Shown piece after piece: positions 1 through 6,604 of a stretch of DNA of 8,100 nucleotides; position 1 is the first letter of the stretch, and each line of letters begins with the position of its first letter. The DNA lies in assembly GCA_964587525.1 (NCBI GenBank), contig CAZPLZ010000152.1, positions 1 through 8,100 of the forward strand. Reading direction: 5' to 3'. This DNA is from CAZPLZ01 sp964587525 (GTDB lineage: Bacteria > Oederibacteriota > CAKKQC01). Position numbers and translations under genes: made by a program. The notes beneath the pieces were generated by a model. The model did not search any database. It saw nothing but the letters and a program-made list of their open reading frames with translations, and was not told the DNA's origin.

Positions 1-322
1 TATGGGTCTCGACACCAGTCTCTCAAGTGCCGACGTGGATGCGCTGATGGCTAAGCTGAAGTCACTGGTGGATGACGTAGGAGGTGAGGTCAAGGGCGTC
101 GAGAAGCTGGGCATCCGCAAGCTGGCATACAAGGTGCGTGGGAAATCCGAGTGTCAGTTTTTCTCGATGACATGCGAGGCGCCATCGGCCATTGTTAAAC
201 AGATTGAACAGGTGATGCGGCTTCATGAAGGGGTGGTGCGCTCCATGACCACGCGGCTCGATCCGTCCGTGCTGGCCACCTCAACGCCAACAGTTCAGTC
301 CGCACCGGCCACCTCTCCATAG
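1..322 (+). CDS. rpsF: 30S ribosomal protein bS6, 5'-truncated by window edge
   Basis: bS6 is a small-subunit ribosomal protein that binds 16S rRNA as a partner of bS18, which is encoded two genes downstream. The visible 106 residues contain the family core: a GGEV strand near residue 28, the GIRKLAYKV segment near residue 38, and the ending VVRSMTTRLDP near residue 80. Family members normally start with about eight more residues (a MRxYE-type first strand) before the LDxSLS segment. The ATG at position 2 is therefore most likely an internal Met, and the true start lies left of the window. After the folded domain there is a short Ser/Thr/Pro/Ala-rich tail of about 18 residues, probably disordered. 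The stop is TAG, and ssb follows after 24 nt, as in many bacteria. Identity is secure; the start is not visible. Confidence 0.93.
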   Translation, partial: MGLDTSLSSADVDALMAKLKSLVDDVGGEVKGVEKLGIRKLAYKVRGKSECQFFSMTCEAPSAIVKQIEQVMRLHEGVVRSMTTRLDPSVLATSTPTVQSAPATSP

Positions 323-346
323 ATCCTGTAAGCTCTTGGGGCGGCT

Positions 347-793
347 ATGGCAAGCCTGAACCGGATCTTCCTCATTGGCAACCTGACCAAGGATCCAGAA
401 CTGCGGTACATCCCGAGTGGCCAGGCGGTATGCACGATCCGGATCGCGGTCTCGGAGGGGTACAAAACGAAAGCTGGAGAGGCTCGCCAGGAAACCACCT
501 ACCTGGATGTGGTGGTGTGGGCAAGGCAGGCGGAAACCGTGGCGCAGTATCTCAAGAAGGGGAGCCAGGTGTTCGTGGAAGGCCGGCTGCGGATCCGTGA
601 TTTTGAAGGACGGGATGGGGTCAAACGATACCGGACCGAGGTGGTCGCCAACCGGGTGCAGTTCATGGGACGGCCGCAGCGCGAGGAAGCCCCGGCGCCT
701 GCCGAACCTACCCTGAGCCTCGTTGAAGAGCCAGCAGCTGGCGAGACGGTGGAAGAGCCGCTGCCTAGTTATGATGAAGAAGTAGGGAACTAA
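347..793 (+). CDS. ssb: Single-stranded DNA-binding protein SSB
   Basis: SSB coats single-stranded DNA during replication, repair and recombination and recruits partner proteins through its C-terminal tip. Residues 1-110 form a typical OB fold: it opens with LNRIFLIGNLTKDPELRY, and the YLDVVVWARQAE strand and the GSQVFVEGRLRIRDFEG segment follow. The remaining roughly 38 residues are a Pro/Ala/Glu-rich linker. The protein is 148 aa, a little short for the family. The last residues are YDEEVGN: the acidic run is there, but the usual final Ile/Leu-Pro-Phe is missing. The ATG follows a GGGG run (weak ribosome binding site). Its place between rpsF and rpsR is the classical arrangement and supports this being the main chromosomal SSB, although a second SSB elsewhere cannot be excluded. 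Confidence 0.96.
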   Translation: MASLNRIFLIGNLTKDPELRYIPSGQAVCTIRIAVSEGYKTKAGEARQETTYLDVVVWARQAETVAQYLKKGSQVFVEGRLRIRDFEGRDGVKRYRTEVVANRVQFMGRPQREEAPAPAEPTLSLVEEPAAGETVEEPLPSYDEEVGN

Positions 794-796
794 AGG
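792..796 (+). promoter_or_regulatory. Ribosome binding site of rpsR
   Basis: AAAGG lies 8 nt before the GTG at 805 and overlaps the TAA stop of ssb. It supports the GTG as the rpsR start, since no ATG is available upstream of the conserved bS18 core. Confidence 0.6.
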
Positions 797-804
797 TACG
801 ATCC

Positions 805-1092
805 GTGGCAGAGAGCGTATCCGGCGAACGCCGGAGAGATGACAGAGGCGGGCGCGGAGGTTACGGTCGGCGCGATCGCCGCCCGTTCAGGAAAAAAGTC
901 TGCAGGTTCTGCCAGGCCAAGATCAAGGCGATCGACCTGCGTGATATCGCACTGCTGAAGGCGTTTCTGAGCGAGCGTGGGCGCATCGTCCCCAAGCGTG
1001 TGAGTGGTAACTGCGCCAAGCACCAGCGTCAGGTGACGCGCGGGATCCGGCGCGGACGGCATGCGGCGCTCCTGCCGTATTCGGCTGGCTGA
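805..1092 (+). CDS. rpsR: 30S ribosomal protein bS18
   Basis: bS18 is a small-subunit protein that packs against bS6 on the platform of the 30S subunit. The core is unmistakable: RKKVCRFC (residues 29-36), the SERGRIVPKRVSGNCAKHQR segment (56-75), and the HAALLPY ending. Cys33, Cys36, Cys70 and His73 are laid out like a metal-binding set, as in the zinc-type (C+) versions of this protein. Before the core is an Arg/Gly/Asp-rich extension of about 28 residues, longer than in many homologues and probably disordered until bound to rRNA. The start is GTG with AAAGG 8 nt upstream. The gene follows ssb by 11 nt, and its TGA is separated from the rplI ATG by one base. Confidence 0.96.
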   Translation: MAESVSGERRRDDRGGRGGYGRRDRRPFRKKVCRFCQAKIKAIDLRDIALLKAFLSERGRIVPKRVSGNCAKHQRQVTRGIRRGRHAALLPYSAG

Positions 1093-1093
1093 A

Positions 1094-1561
1094 ATGAAGC
1101 TGGTTCTCCTCAAGCCTGTGGAGCATCTAGGGGCTCAAGGGGCTCAGGTGGATGTGCCCGATGGCTACGCCCGCAATTTCCTCATTCCCCGGAAATTGGC
1201 CACGCCCGCAACCAAAGGGATGATGGCATATGCGAACCGACTTCAGGCCGGCGAAGCGAAGCGCCGCGAGCAAGAAGAGGTGCGGCTCAAGGAGCTCATC
1301 GAAAAGCTTGCATCCGTTTCCTGCACGGTGACCCGGAAAGCCAGCGAAGACGATAAACTCTTTGGGTCAGTCACCTCCGCCGATCTAGCGGAGGTCTTCA
1401 GGGCGCAGGGCTTTGCGATCGACAAGCGCCAGATTGGGCTGGAAGAGCCGATCAAATCTCTTGGTGTGTTCACGGTCCCCGTGAGGCTCTCCCCAGCACA
1501 TGAGACAAACGTGAAGGTCTGGGTTGTACGCGACCCAGGGGAAGGTGTAGTGGCTGCGTGA
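1094..1561 (+). CDS. rplI: 50S ribosomal protein bL9
   Basis: bL9 is a large-subunit protein that binds 23S rRNA near the L1 stalk and influences reading-frame maintenance. The first residues, MKLVLLKPVEHLG, and the signature GYARNFLIP (residues 24-32) define the N-terminal domain. A charged helix (about 50-75, rich in Glu, Lys and Arg) connects to the C-terminal domain, which contains DDKLFGSVTSADLAE. The product is 155 aa, close to the family norm of about 150. An ATG 33 nt upstream is in frame, but it lies inside rpsR and would add residues not found in the family; the ATG at 1094 gives the standard N-terminus. No clear Shine-Dalgarno motif precedes it, so translation probably relies on coupling with rpsR. 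The 3' end overlaps dnaB in a GTGA. Confidence 0.96.
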   Translation: MKLVLLKPVEHLGAQGAQVDVPDGYARNFLIPRKLATPATKGMMAYANRLQAGEAKRREQEEVRLKELIEKLASVSCTVTRKASEDDKLFGSVTSADLAEVFRAQGFAIDKRQIGLEEPIKSLGVFTVPVRLSPAHETNVKVWVVRDPGEGVVAA

Positions 1562-2973
1562 ACGTCCCCCGGACGGCCATCTCTGAACGGATTCCTCCGC
1601 AGAACCTGGAGGCGGAGCGTGCTGCCCTGGGAGCGATGCTTCTGGGAGGTGAGCCGAGCCGGGAGGCGATCGCCAAGGTCGCCGCTACCCTGGAAGTGTG
1701 GGACTTCTATCGCACCAGCCATCAAAGGTTGTACACCGCCATCCGCTCGTTGTTCGAACGTGGCGAGAAAGTCGATCTGATCACGGTCACGGAGACGCTG
1801 CGCAAGGCGGGAGCGCTGGAGGATGCCGGGGGAACTTCCTACGTCGCAGGGCTGGTGGACGAGATTCCTCTCGTCACCAACATTGAAGAGTACACACGGA
1901 TCATTAGGGACAAGGCGACGATGCGCCGGCTCATGGAGATCGGTGGCGACCTGTTCGGCCGGGCGTCGGAAGATTCTCAAGCTGTCGAGGATCTGCTCAA
2001 TAACGCCTCCCAGCTCATCTACGAAGTCTCACAGCGCCGTTTTCAGGGTGGGATGCAACCGCTTCGCCGGCTCGTGCTGCCGGAGATCGAAAAGGTGGAG
2101 AAGTTGGTTGCGAGTGCCGGCGAAACGGGTATGCTCACTGGCCTGCCCACAGGGTTTCACTGGTTGGACCAGCTCACCTCTGGACTGCAGAGCGGCGAGC
2201 TGAATGTCGTGGCGGGCCGGCCTGGCATGGGCAAGACCAGCTTCGCGCTGAACATTGCGGAGCACGTGAGTCAAAATCGGAAGGTGCCGGTTCTGGTCTT
2301 CAGCATGGAGATGTCGGCTCATTCGCTGGTGCGCCGGCTCCTGTGCGCCCACGCCCGGGTGGACTCCCAGAGCGTGCAGCGCGGCCAGGTGTACGCGGAA
2401 GACCGTTCCAAACTCTTGCAGGCGGCGGCGGTCCTGAATGACCTGCCCATCTGGATCGACGAATCCTCGCGGCTCACCCCGTTGGAGCTGCGGGCCCGGT
2501 CTCGGCGGGTGCTGGGCGAAGCCCGCGCCACGGAGGGCCTCATCATTGTCGATTATCTGCAGCTCATGGATTTCAGGGGGGAAGGGTTCACCGCCCGCGT
2601 CGAAAACCGGCAGCAGGAGATCACGGCTATCTCACGCTCCCTGAAAGCCATGGCCAAAGAGCTGAACGTGCCCGTGCTCGTGCTCTCCCAACTCTCCCGC
2701 GCGCCCGAGAGGCGTGGCGAGTTCTCCAAGCCGCGGCTCTCGGATCTGCGCGAGAGTGGGGCGATCGAGCAGGACGCCGATGTGGTCATCTTTATCTACC
2801 GGGATCCGAAAGATGCGGCTGGGGGGAACGGGGACCAGGAAGGCATAGTCACCCGTATCAACATCGCCAAGCAGCGTAACGGGCCCACCGGGTCATTCCC
2901 GCTTTACTTCAATCGCCCGTACACACGGTTCGACCATCTCGACATCAGCCAGCCGTATCCAGAAGAAGAATAG
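1558..2973 (+). CDS. dnaB: Replicative DNA helicase DnaB
   Basis: DnaB is the hexameric ATP-driven helicase that unwinds DNA at the replication fork and interacts with primase. The 471-aa product has the full two-domain layout: an N-terminal helical domain that starts with IPPQNLEAERAALGAML (residues about 12-115), a linker, and a RecA-type motor domain from about 185. Walker A is GRPGMGKTS at 220-228 with Lys226; Walker B is IIVDYLQL with Asp332; the DNA-binding/H4 motif ends in SQLSR at 377-381; ESGAIEQDADVVIFIYRD follows. No intein interrupts the P-loop or other motifs. The start is GTG, sharing four bases with the rplI stop. GGGGAAGGTG lies shortly upstream and may serve as ribosome binding site. 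The location after rplI is common in bacteria. Confidence 0.97.
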   Translation: MNVPRTAISERIPPQNLEAERAALGAMLLGGEPSREAIAKVAATLEVWDFYRTSHQRLYTAIRSLFERGEKVDLITVTETLRKAGALEDAGGTSYVAGLVDEIPLVTNIEEYTRIIRDKATMRRLMEIGGDLFGRASEDSQAVEDLLNNASQLIYEVSQRRFQGGMQPLRRLVLPEIEKVEKLVASAGETGMLTGLPTGFHWLDQLTSGLQSGELNVVAGRPGMGKTSFALNIAEHVSQNRKVPVLVFSMEMSAHSLVRRLLCAHARVDSQSVQRGQVYAEDRSKLLQAAAVLNDLPIWIDESSRLTPLELRARSRRVLGEARATEGLIIVDYLQLMDFRGEGFTARVENRQQEITAISRSLKAMAKELNVPVLVLSQLSRAPERRGEFSKPRLSDLRESGAIEQDADVVIFIYRDPKDAAGGNGDQEGIVTRINIAKQRNGPTGSFPLYFNRPYTRFDHLDISQPYPEEE

Positions 2974-2990
2974 CCGTACCGCTCACTTCC

Positions 2991-3005
2991 CCTCCTGGGT
3001 GGAGG
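2991..3005 (+). repeat. Small inverted repeat around the alr start codon
   Basis: CCTCC and GGAGG form a perfect 5-bp stem separated by TGGGT. The putative GTG start of alr begins in the loop, and its last base is the first base of the right arm. The left arm occupies the place where a Shine-Dalgarno sequence would be expected and matches the anti-Shine-Dalgarno core instead. A regulatory role is possible but unproven; a stem this short in GC-rich DNA may be chance. Confidence 0.3.
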
Positions 3006-4090
3006 TGGACCTCAACGCGATCCTGGCCAATGCCCGTGCGATGCGCTGGCACCTCGGTGGGGCGGCGCTCATCGCGGTGGTGAAAGAAGACGCCTATGGC
3101 CATGGAGGCCCCCAGGTGGCCCGGGCTCTCGAGAGCGAGGCAGAAGCGTTTGGGGTGGCGAACGTGCAGCAAGCGGCGGCCCTGCGTGCCGCTGGAGTAC
3201 GAGTTTCCATCCTGATGCTCTCCCCGATGACGCCAGCCGGGGCGATTGAGGCGAGACGACTCGGTCTCACTCCAACCGTTGCGGGGGAGACGGATCTGGC
3301 GACCGCACCGCCTCCCCGGGGAGGGTTCCTGAACGTCCACGTGAAATTCGACACGGGCATGGGCCGGCTGGGGTTTCATCACTCCCGCGCGCGCGCGGTG
3401 GCGTTGCTCCTGAGAAAGCGGGGTGTCAGGCGAGTGGCCGGGGTGTACACGCACCTGGCTGCCTCCTCGGAGAAGGCGTTTACCGGCGCCCAGGTGACCC
3501 GGTTCGAGGCCTGTCGGCAGGCGCTTAACGCCGGCGGTATCGTTGCCGATCTGGCGCACGTGTCGAACAGCGAGGGCGTGGTGACGTCACCGCGGGCCTG
3601 CGCCACGGGGGTGGTCCGGCCTGGTCTCATGCTGTACGGGTGCGCCCCGGCTGCGACCCGGGTGCCGTTCCCGCTTCAGGCCGCGCTGTCGTTTAAAACC
3701 CGGATCGCTGCGATACGCGAGGTGCCAGCCAGGACCACGGTCAGTTATGGGCACACCTACACGACACGACGTTTCACAAAGCTGGCGGTGCTGCCGGTCG
3801 GCTATTCCGGCGGGTTGAGCCGGCACCTGTCCAACCGGGGCGCGGTGCTTGTGCGGGGGGTGAGGGTCCCGATCCGTGGACGGGTGTGTATGAACTTGAC
3901 GGTTGTGGATGTGACCAACGTCAAGGGTTGCCGGGTGGGTGATGAGGTGGTGCTGATCGGTCAGCAGGGGCGGGAGCGCATCAGCGCGGATGAGCTGGCT
4001 GGGCTGCAGCGGACGATCTCGTACGAGGTGCTGTGCGTTGCGGGGGGACTGAACCCGCGCGTGTACAGAGAAGAGCGCCGTGCTGGGTGA
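2999..4090 (+). CDS. alr: Alanine racemase (PLP-dependent)
   Basis: This cytoplasmic enzyme interconverts L- and D-alanine and supplies D-Ala for peptidoglycan. The PLP-binding Lys29 lies in VVKEDAYGHG. KFDTGMGRLG holds Lys116 and Arg123, with the 7-residue spacing of the carbamylated Lys and PLP-nitrogen Arg of Geobacillus Alr (129/136). RPGLMLYG follows, and the catalytic Tyr250 is in VSYGHTY, at the start of the C-terminal beta domain. Two positions differ from the best-known enzymes: Glu30, where a small residue is usual, and Asn299 after Met298 (GRVCMN), where Asp is found in Geobacillus and E. coli. The GTG is the only NTG codon in frame between a stop at 2846 and the body of the gene, but Ser-Trp, encoded just before it, matches the TWVEIDL pattern at family N-termini. 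The exact start is therefore uncertain. The 3' end overlaps mlaE by 11 nt. Confidence 0.94.
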   Translation: MEVDLNAILANARAMRWHLGGAALIAVVKEDAYGHGGPQVARALESEAEAFGVANVQQAAALRAAGVRVSILMLSPMTPAGAIEARRLGLTPTVAGETDLATAPPPRGGFLNVHVKFDTGMGRLGFHHSRARAVALLLRKRGVRRVAGVYTHLAASSEKAFTGAQVTRFEACRQALNAGGIVADLAHVSNSEGVVTSPRACATGVVRPGLMLYGCAPAATRVPFPLQAALSFKTRIAAIREVPARTTVSYGHTYTTRRFTKLAVLPVGYSGGLSRHLSNRGAVLVRGVRVPIRGRVCMNLTVVDVTNVKGCRVGDEVVLIGQQGRERISADELAGLQRTISYEVLCVAGGLNPRVYREERRAG

Positions 4091-4922
4091 TCAACTGGAC
4101 CGGCTGGGCCGGCAGGTCATTGGGTTCCTCGAGGATCTCGGACGGTTTTTCATCATGCTGGGGCAGGTGGTCCACTGGCTCGCCGTGACGTTGGCCAACT
4201 GGATGACGGGGATCGCTTGTGCTCTGACCCGCCGTCCCCGGCCCAAAGCGCTTGAGCTGAAGGAAACCGTTGAGCAGATGGTGTCGATCGGCGTGAATTC
4301 CCTGCCGGTGGCACTTATCACCGCGTTGTTCACCGGCATGGTGCTGGCGCTCCAGACCGGGTACACCCTCGAGCAGAAAATGCAAGGGATCTCTCAGTAT
4401 CTCGGCGGCCTGGTGACCATCTCCATGCTGCGCGAACTCGGCCCCGTGCTGACATCGCTGATCGTCACTGGCCGGGTCGGCTCGGCCATGGCGGCGGAGA
4501 TCGGAACGATGCGGGTGACGGAGCAGATTGACGCGCTGGAAACGCTCGCGACCAACCCGGTCAAGTATCTGGTTGTCCCCCGGCTCCTGGCGTGCCTGCT
4601 GATGCTGCCTCTCCTGGTCGTGTTTGCTGACGCCATGGGTGTGTTCGGGGGCTATCTGATCGCCTGGACGCGATTCGGCCAGAGCGCGAACATGTACATC
4701 GAGAATGCCCAAGACATGGTAGTATTGAGCGACTTGTTCGGTGGATTGACCAAGGCGGCCTTTTTTGGAGTCATCATCGCCACGGTGTGCTGTTATAAAG
4801 GCTTCAACACCCGCGGGGGCGCGGAGGGCGTGGGCCGCGCAACCACCGGCGCGGTGGTGATCTCCTCCATAGGCATCCTGATCTCGGATTACTTCCTGAC
4901 CGCCACCCTGAGCGCGTTTTAG
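4080..4922 (+). CDS. mlaE: MlaE-type lipid ABC transporter permease
   Basis: MlaE is the inner-membrane permease of an ABC system that moves phospholipids between the inner and outer membranes of diderm bacteria. The 280-aa product begins with an amphipathic helix (about residues 5-40). Hydrophobic segments follow near 72-92, 108-132, 165-195 and 220-240, and one at the C-terminus (255-276). The family signature runs from RELGPVLTSLIVTGRVGSAM (118-137) into AAEIGTMRVTEQIDALE (138-154); the GxMxxTEQIDAL element contacts the ATPase. The GTG start lies inside the end of alr, 11 nt before its stop is complete. An AGAGAAGAG stretch just upstream could serve as a weak ribosome binding site. The TAG stop is directly followed by the mlaF ATG, and the partner genes mlaF and mlaD follow, which makes the assignment firm. 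The transported lipid and direction cannot be read from sequence. Confidence 0.94.
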   Translation: MLGDQLDRLGRQVIGFLEDLGRFFIMLGQVVHWLAVTLANWMTGIACALTRRPRPKALELKETVEQMVSIGVNSLPVALITALFTGMVLALQTGYTLEQKMQGISQYLGGLVTISMLRELGPVLTSLIVTGRVGSAMAAEIGTMRVTEQIDALETLATNPVKYLVVPRLLACLLMLPLLVVFADAMGVFGGYLIAWTRFGQSANMYIENAQDMVVLSDLFGGLTKAAFFGVIIATVCCYKGFNTRGGAEGVGRATTGAVVISSIGILISDYFLTATLSAF

Positions 4923-5690
4923 ATGGCCGGCGAGGTCCTCATCCGGTTTGAGGAGGTTCGAAAAAGTTTTGGCTCCCATAAGGTGCTGGACGGTGTCACG
5001 CTGGACATCCTCAAGGGTGAAACGTTGGTCATCATCGGACGCAGCGGCTGTGGGAAGAGCGTGCTCCTCAAGCACATGATCGGCCTGCTCAAACCAGACG
5101 CCGGACGTATCCTGATCGATGGGCAAGACATCGTTCCACTGAAAGCGCATGAGCTGTTGCCGGTGCAGGCTAGGTTCGGCATGGTGTTCCAGGGCGCGGC
5201 ACTCTTCGATTCGCTGACGGTCGCGGAGAATGTCGGGTTTGCGCTCACGCGGCAGGGCCTGCCGGAGGGGCGTATCCGGGAGATCGTGGAGGAGAAGCTG
5301 GACCAGGTGGGCCTCCCGGGCGAGGGCGGTGTGAAACCGGCGGAACTGTCGGGCGGCATGAAGAAGCGAGTGGGACTTGCGCGGGCGCTGGCGTGCGACC
5401 CCCAGGTGATCCTGTACGACGAGCCCACCACCGGGCTGGATCCAATCATGGCGGATGCGATCAACGAGCTCATCGTCGAAACCCAGCGAAGGCTTGGTGT
5501 GACCTCGGTGGTCGTCACCCACGACATGGCGAGCGCCTACAAGGTCGGGCACCGGATCGCGATGCTCTATCAAGGCCAGATCTGCCAGGTGGGATCGCCT
5601 GGGGAGATTCGCGGAAGCCAGGATGGGGTCGTGCAGCAGTTCATTGCGGGCCGTGCGTCAGGGCCCATTGACGTCCACAGCCTCGCGTGA
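4923..5690 (+). CDS. mlaF: MlaF-type lipid ABC transporter ATP-binding protein
   Basis: MlaF is the ATPase that powers the MlaE permease from the cytoplasmic side. All ABC motifs are present in the 255 residues: Walker A GRSGCGKS at 39-46 (Lys45), a Q-loop in VFQGAALFDSLTVAENV, the signature LSGGMKKRVGLARAL from residue 142, Walker B VILYDEP with Asp166 and Glu167, a D-loop TTGLDP, and the switch His200 in VVTHDM. The Q-loop neighbourhood (xALFDSLTVxENV) and the SGGMKKR signature are typical of the MlaF/Ttg2A group rather than of other importers. The ATG immediately follows the mlaE stop with no intervening base and no obvious Shine-Dalgarno motif, so translation is probably coupled. It is in the same frame as mlaD downstream, separated from it by its own TGA. 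Confidence 0.95.
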   Translation: MAGEVLIRFEEVRKSFGSHKVLDGVTLDILKGETLVIIGRSGCGKSVLLKHMIGLLKPDAGRILIDGQDIVPLKAHELLPVQARFGMVFQGAALFDSLTVAENVGFALTRQGLPEGRIREIVEEKLDQVGLPGEGGVKPAELSGGMKKRVGLARALACDPQVILYDEPTTGLDPIMADAINELIVETQRRLGVTSVVVTHDMASAYKVGHRIAMLYQGQICQVGSPGEIRGSQDGVVQQFIAGRASGPIDVHSLA

Positions 5691-5711
5691 CGTGAGCCCC
5701 TGGCACCGGCC

Positions 5712-6587
5712 ATGACCCCGGAACGCAAGGTCGGCACAGTCGTAGTCGCTGCCCTCCTGTTGCTGTTGGGTGGGGTGTTTGTCATCGGCAGGGTGAAGCT
5801 GGGCGTGTCAGGATACCAGGTCAAAGTTCAGTTCAAATTTGTCAACGATTTGAAAGTGAAAGCGGCGGTGAAGTACGCGGGTGGGCCAGAGATCGGCCAC
5901 GTCATGGACCTCAACGTGGGGGGTGAGATGGTGATGGTCACCCTGTGGATCGACCGGGAGGTCAGAATCCGCCAGGACTCTGAGTTCTGGATCTTTACCG
6001 CCGGCATGCTGGGTGAGCAGTACCTGGAGGTCCACGCCAGCCCAAGCGGAACCGAGCCGTATCTAGCCGATGGGGCAACCGTGCGCGGTATTGACCCCGT
6101 GAGTTTGGATGGGACCCTGATCAAATTTGGGAAGATCATTGATGTCCTGACGCCGATTTTTGCGAAAGAAGAAGTTGCGTCCTCCGTGTACGCTGTGATA
6201 CGGGATATGCGCCAGGTTGCACGGCAGATCTCCAAAGTCGTCGTGAAGCACACTGAGGGTGTGGATCAGGCGCTCACCGATCTGGAGTCGTTCTCCCACA
6301 ACGTGGACCGGCTGTCGAAAGACTTGGGGATGTTCATGGCGGATGTGAAGGGCCTGTCCGATCCTAAGAACCCCCAGAGTGTCCAATTGGCCATGAAACG
6401 GCTGAACACCACCCTGGCTAGCCTGCAGAAGACCGCTGGGACTGTCGAGGGTCTCGCCGCCAAGCTCGACGAGAGCCAGGGGCTGCTGGGCGCGCTCATC
6501 AATGACGAGGAGCTCAAAGAGGATTTCAGGGCGTTGGTTAAAAAACTCAAGGACAAGCCGATCACGGCGAAAGTGAGGCTCTTCTGA
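5712..6587 (+). CDS. mlaD: MlaD-type MCE-domain lipid transport protein
   Basis: MlaD proteins are anchored in the inner membrane and form a periplasmic ring through which lipids pass to or from MlaEF. Residues 6-28 (KVGTVVVAALLLLLGGVFVI and onward) form one N-terminal membrane anchor. A single MCE domain covers about 35-127: it starts YQVKVQFKFVNDLKVKAAVKY, has GGPEIGHVMDL, and includes IFTAGMLGEQYLEV, the family's G(L/M)LGExYxE element. The rest (about 130-291) is predicted from composition to be mostly helical, with amphipathic stretches (e.g. VDQALTDLESFSHNVDRLSKDL) suggesting a coiled coil. At 291 aa it is much longer than E. coli MlaD (183 aa), but long helical tails are common in MCE proteins of other phyla. 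The ATG is the only plausible start because the mlaF stop is in the same frame 21 nt upstream. No mlaC or mlaB gene follows. Confidence 0.93.
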   Translation: MTPERKVGTVVVAALLLLLGGVFVIGRVKLGVSGYQVKVQFKFVNDLKVKAAVKYAGGPEIGHVMDLNVGGEMVMVTLWIDREVRIRQDSEFWIFTAGMLGEQYLEVHASPSGTEPYLADGATVRGIDPVSLDGTLIKFGKIIDVLTPIFAKEEVASSVYAVIRDMRQVARQISKVVVKHTEGVDQALTDLESFSHNVDRLSKDLGMFMADVKGLSDPKNPQSVQLAMKRLNTTLASLQKTAGTVEGLAAKLDESQGLLGALINDEELKEDFRALVKKLKDKPITAKVRLF

Positions 6588-6590
6588 CCC

Positions 6591-6604
6591 TTCGACGAGT
6601 CGAA
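6591..6604 (+). promoter_or_regulatory. Perfect inverted repeat directly before radA, possible operator
   Basis: TTCGAC-GA-GTCGAA is a 6-bp perfect dyad with a 2-base centre. It fills most of the 19-nt gap between the mlaD stop and the radA ATG and ends 2 nt before the start codon. It could be a protein-binding site or a small mRNA hairpin hiding the radA start. It is not a recognised consensus; the function is inference. Confidence 0.35.

Noticed and set aside
2..4. ATG at position 2 as the start of rpsF
   Set aside because: bS6 proteins have about eight further N-terminal residues forming the first strand; this Met aligns inside the protein, so the gene is cut by the window edge.
1061..1093. 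Upstream in-frame ATG for rplI
   Set aside because: It lies within rpsR and would add 11 residues before the standard MKLVLLK start of bL9.
1130..1147. Near-perfect 9-nt tandem repeat (GGGGCTCAA/GGGGCTCAG) in rplI
   Set aside because: It encodes Gly-Ala-Gln twice, but the distance from the LG to the GYARN motif equals the family norm, so no insertion or expansion is indicated.
1243..1980. 245-aa - strand open frame over rplI and dnaB
   Set aside because: It is antisense to well-supported genes, has no motif, and is explained by GC-rich codon bias.
3386..3397. (CG)6 run inside alr
   Set aside because: It encodes Arg-Ala repeats in frame in a GC-rich gene. Alternating CG could favour Z-DNA, but nothing else suggests a function.
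3981..5573. 530-aa open frame on the - strand across alr, mlaE and mlaF
   Set aside because: It is antisense to three genes with complete family motifs. Its translation is rich in His, Arg, Gln and Asp without any recognisable domain, as expected for the shadow of GC-rich coding sequence.
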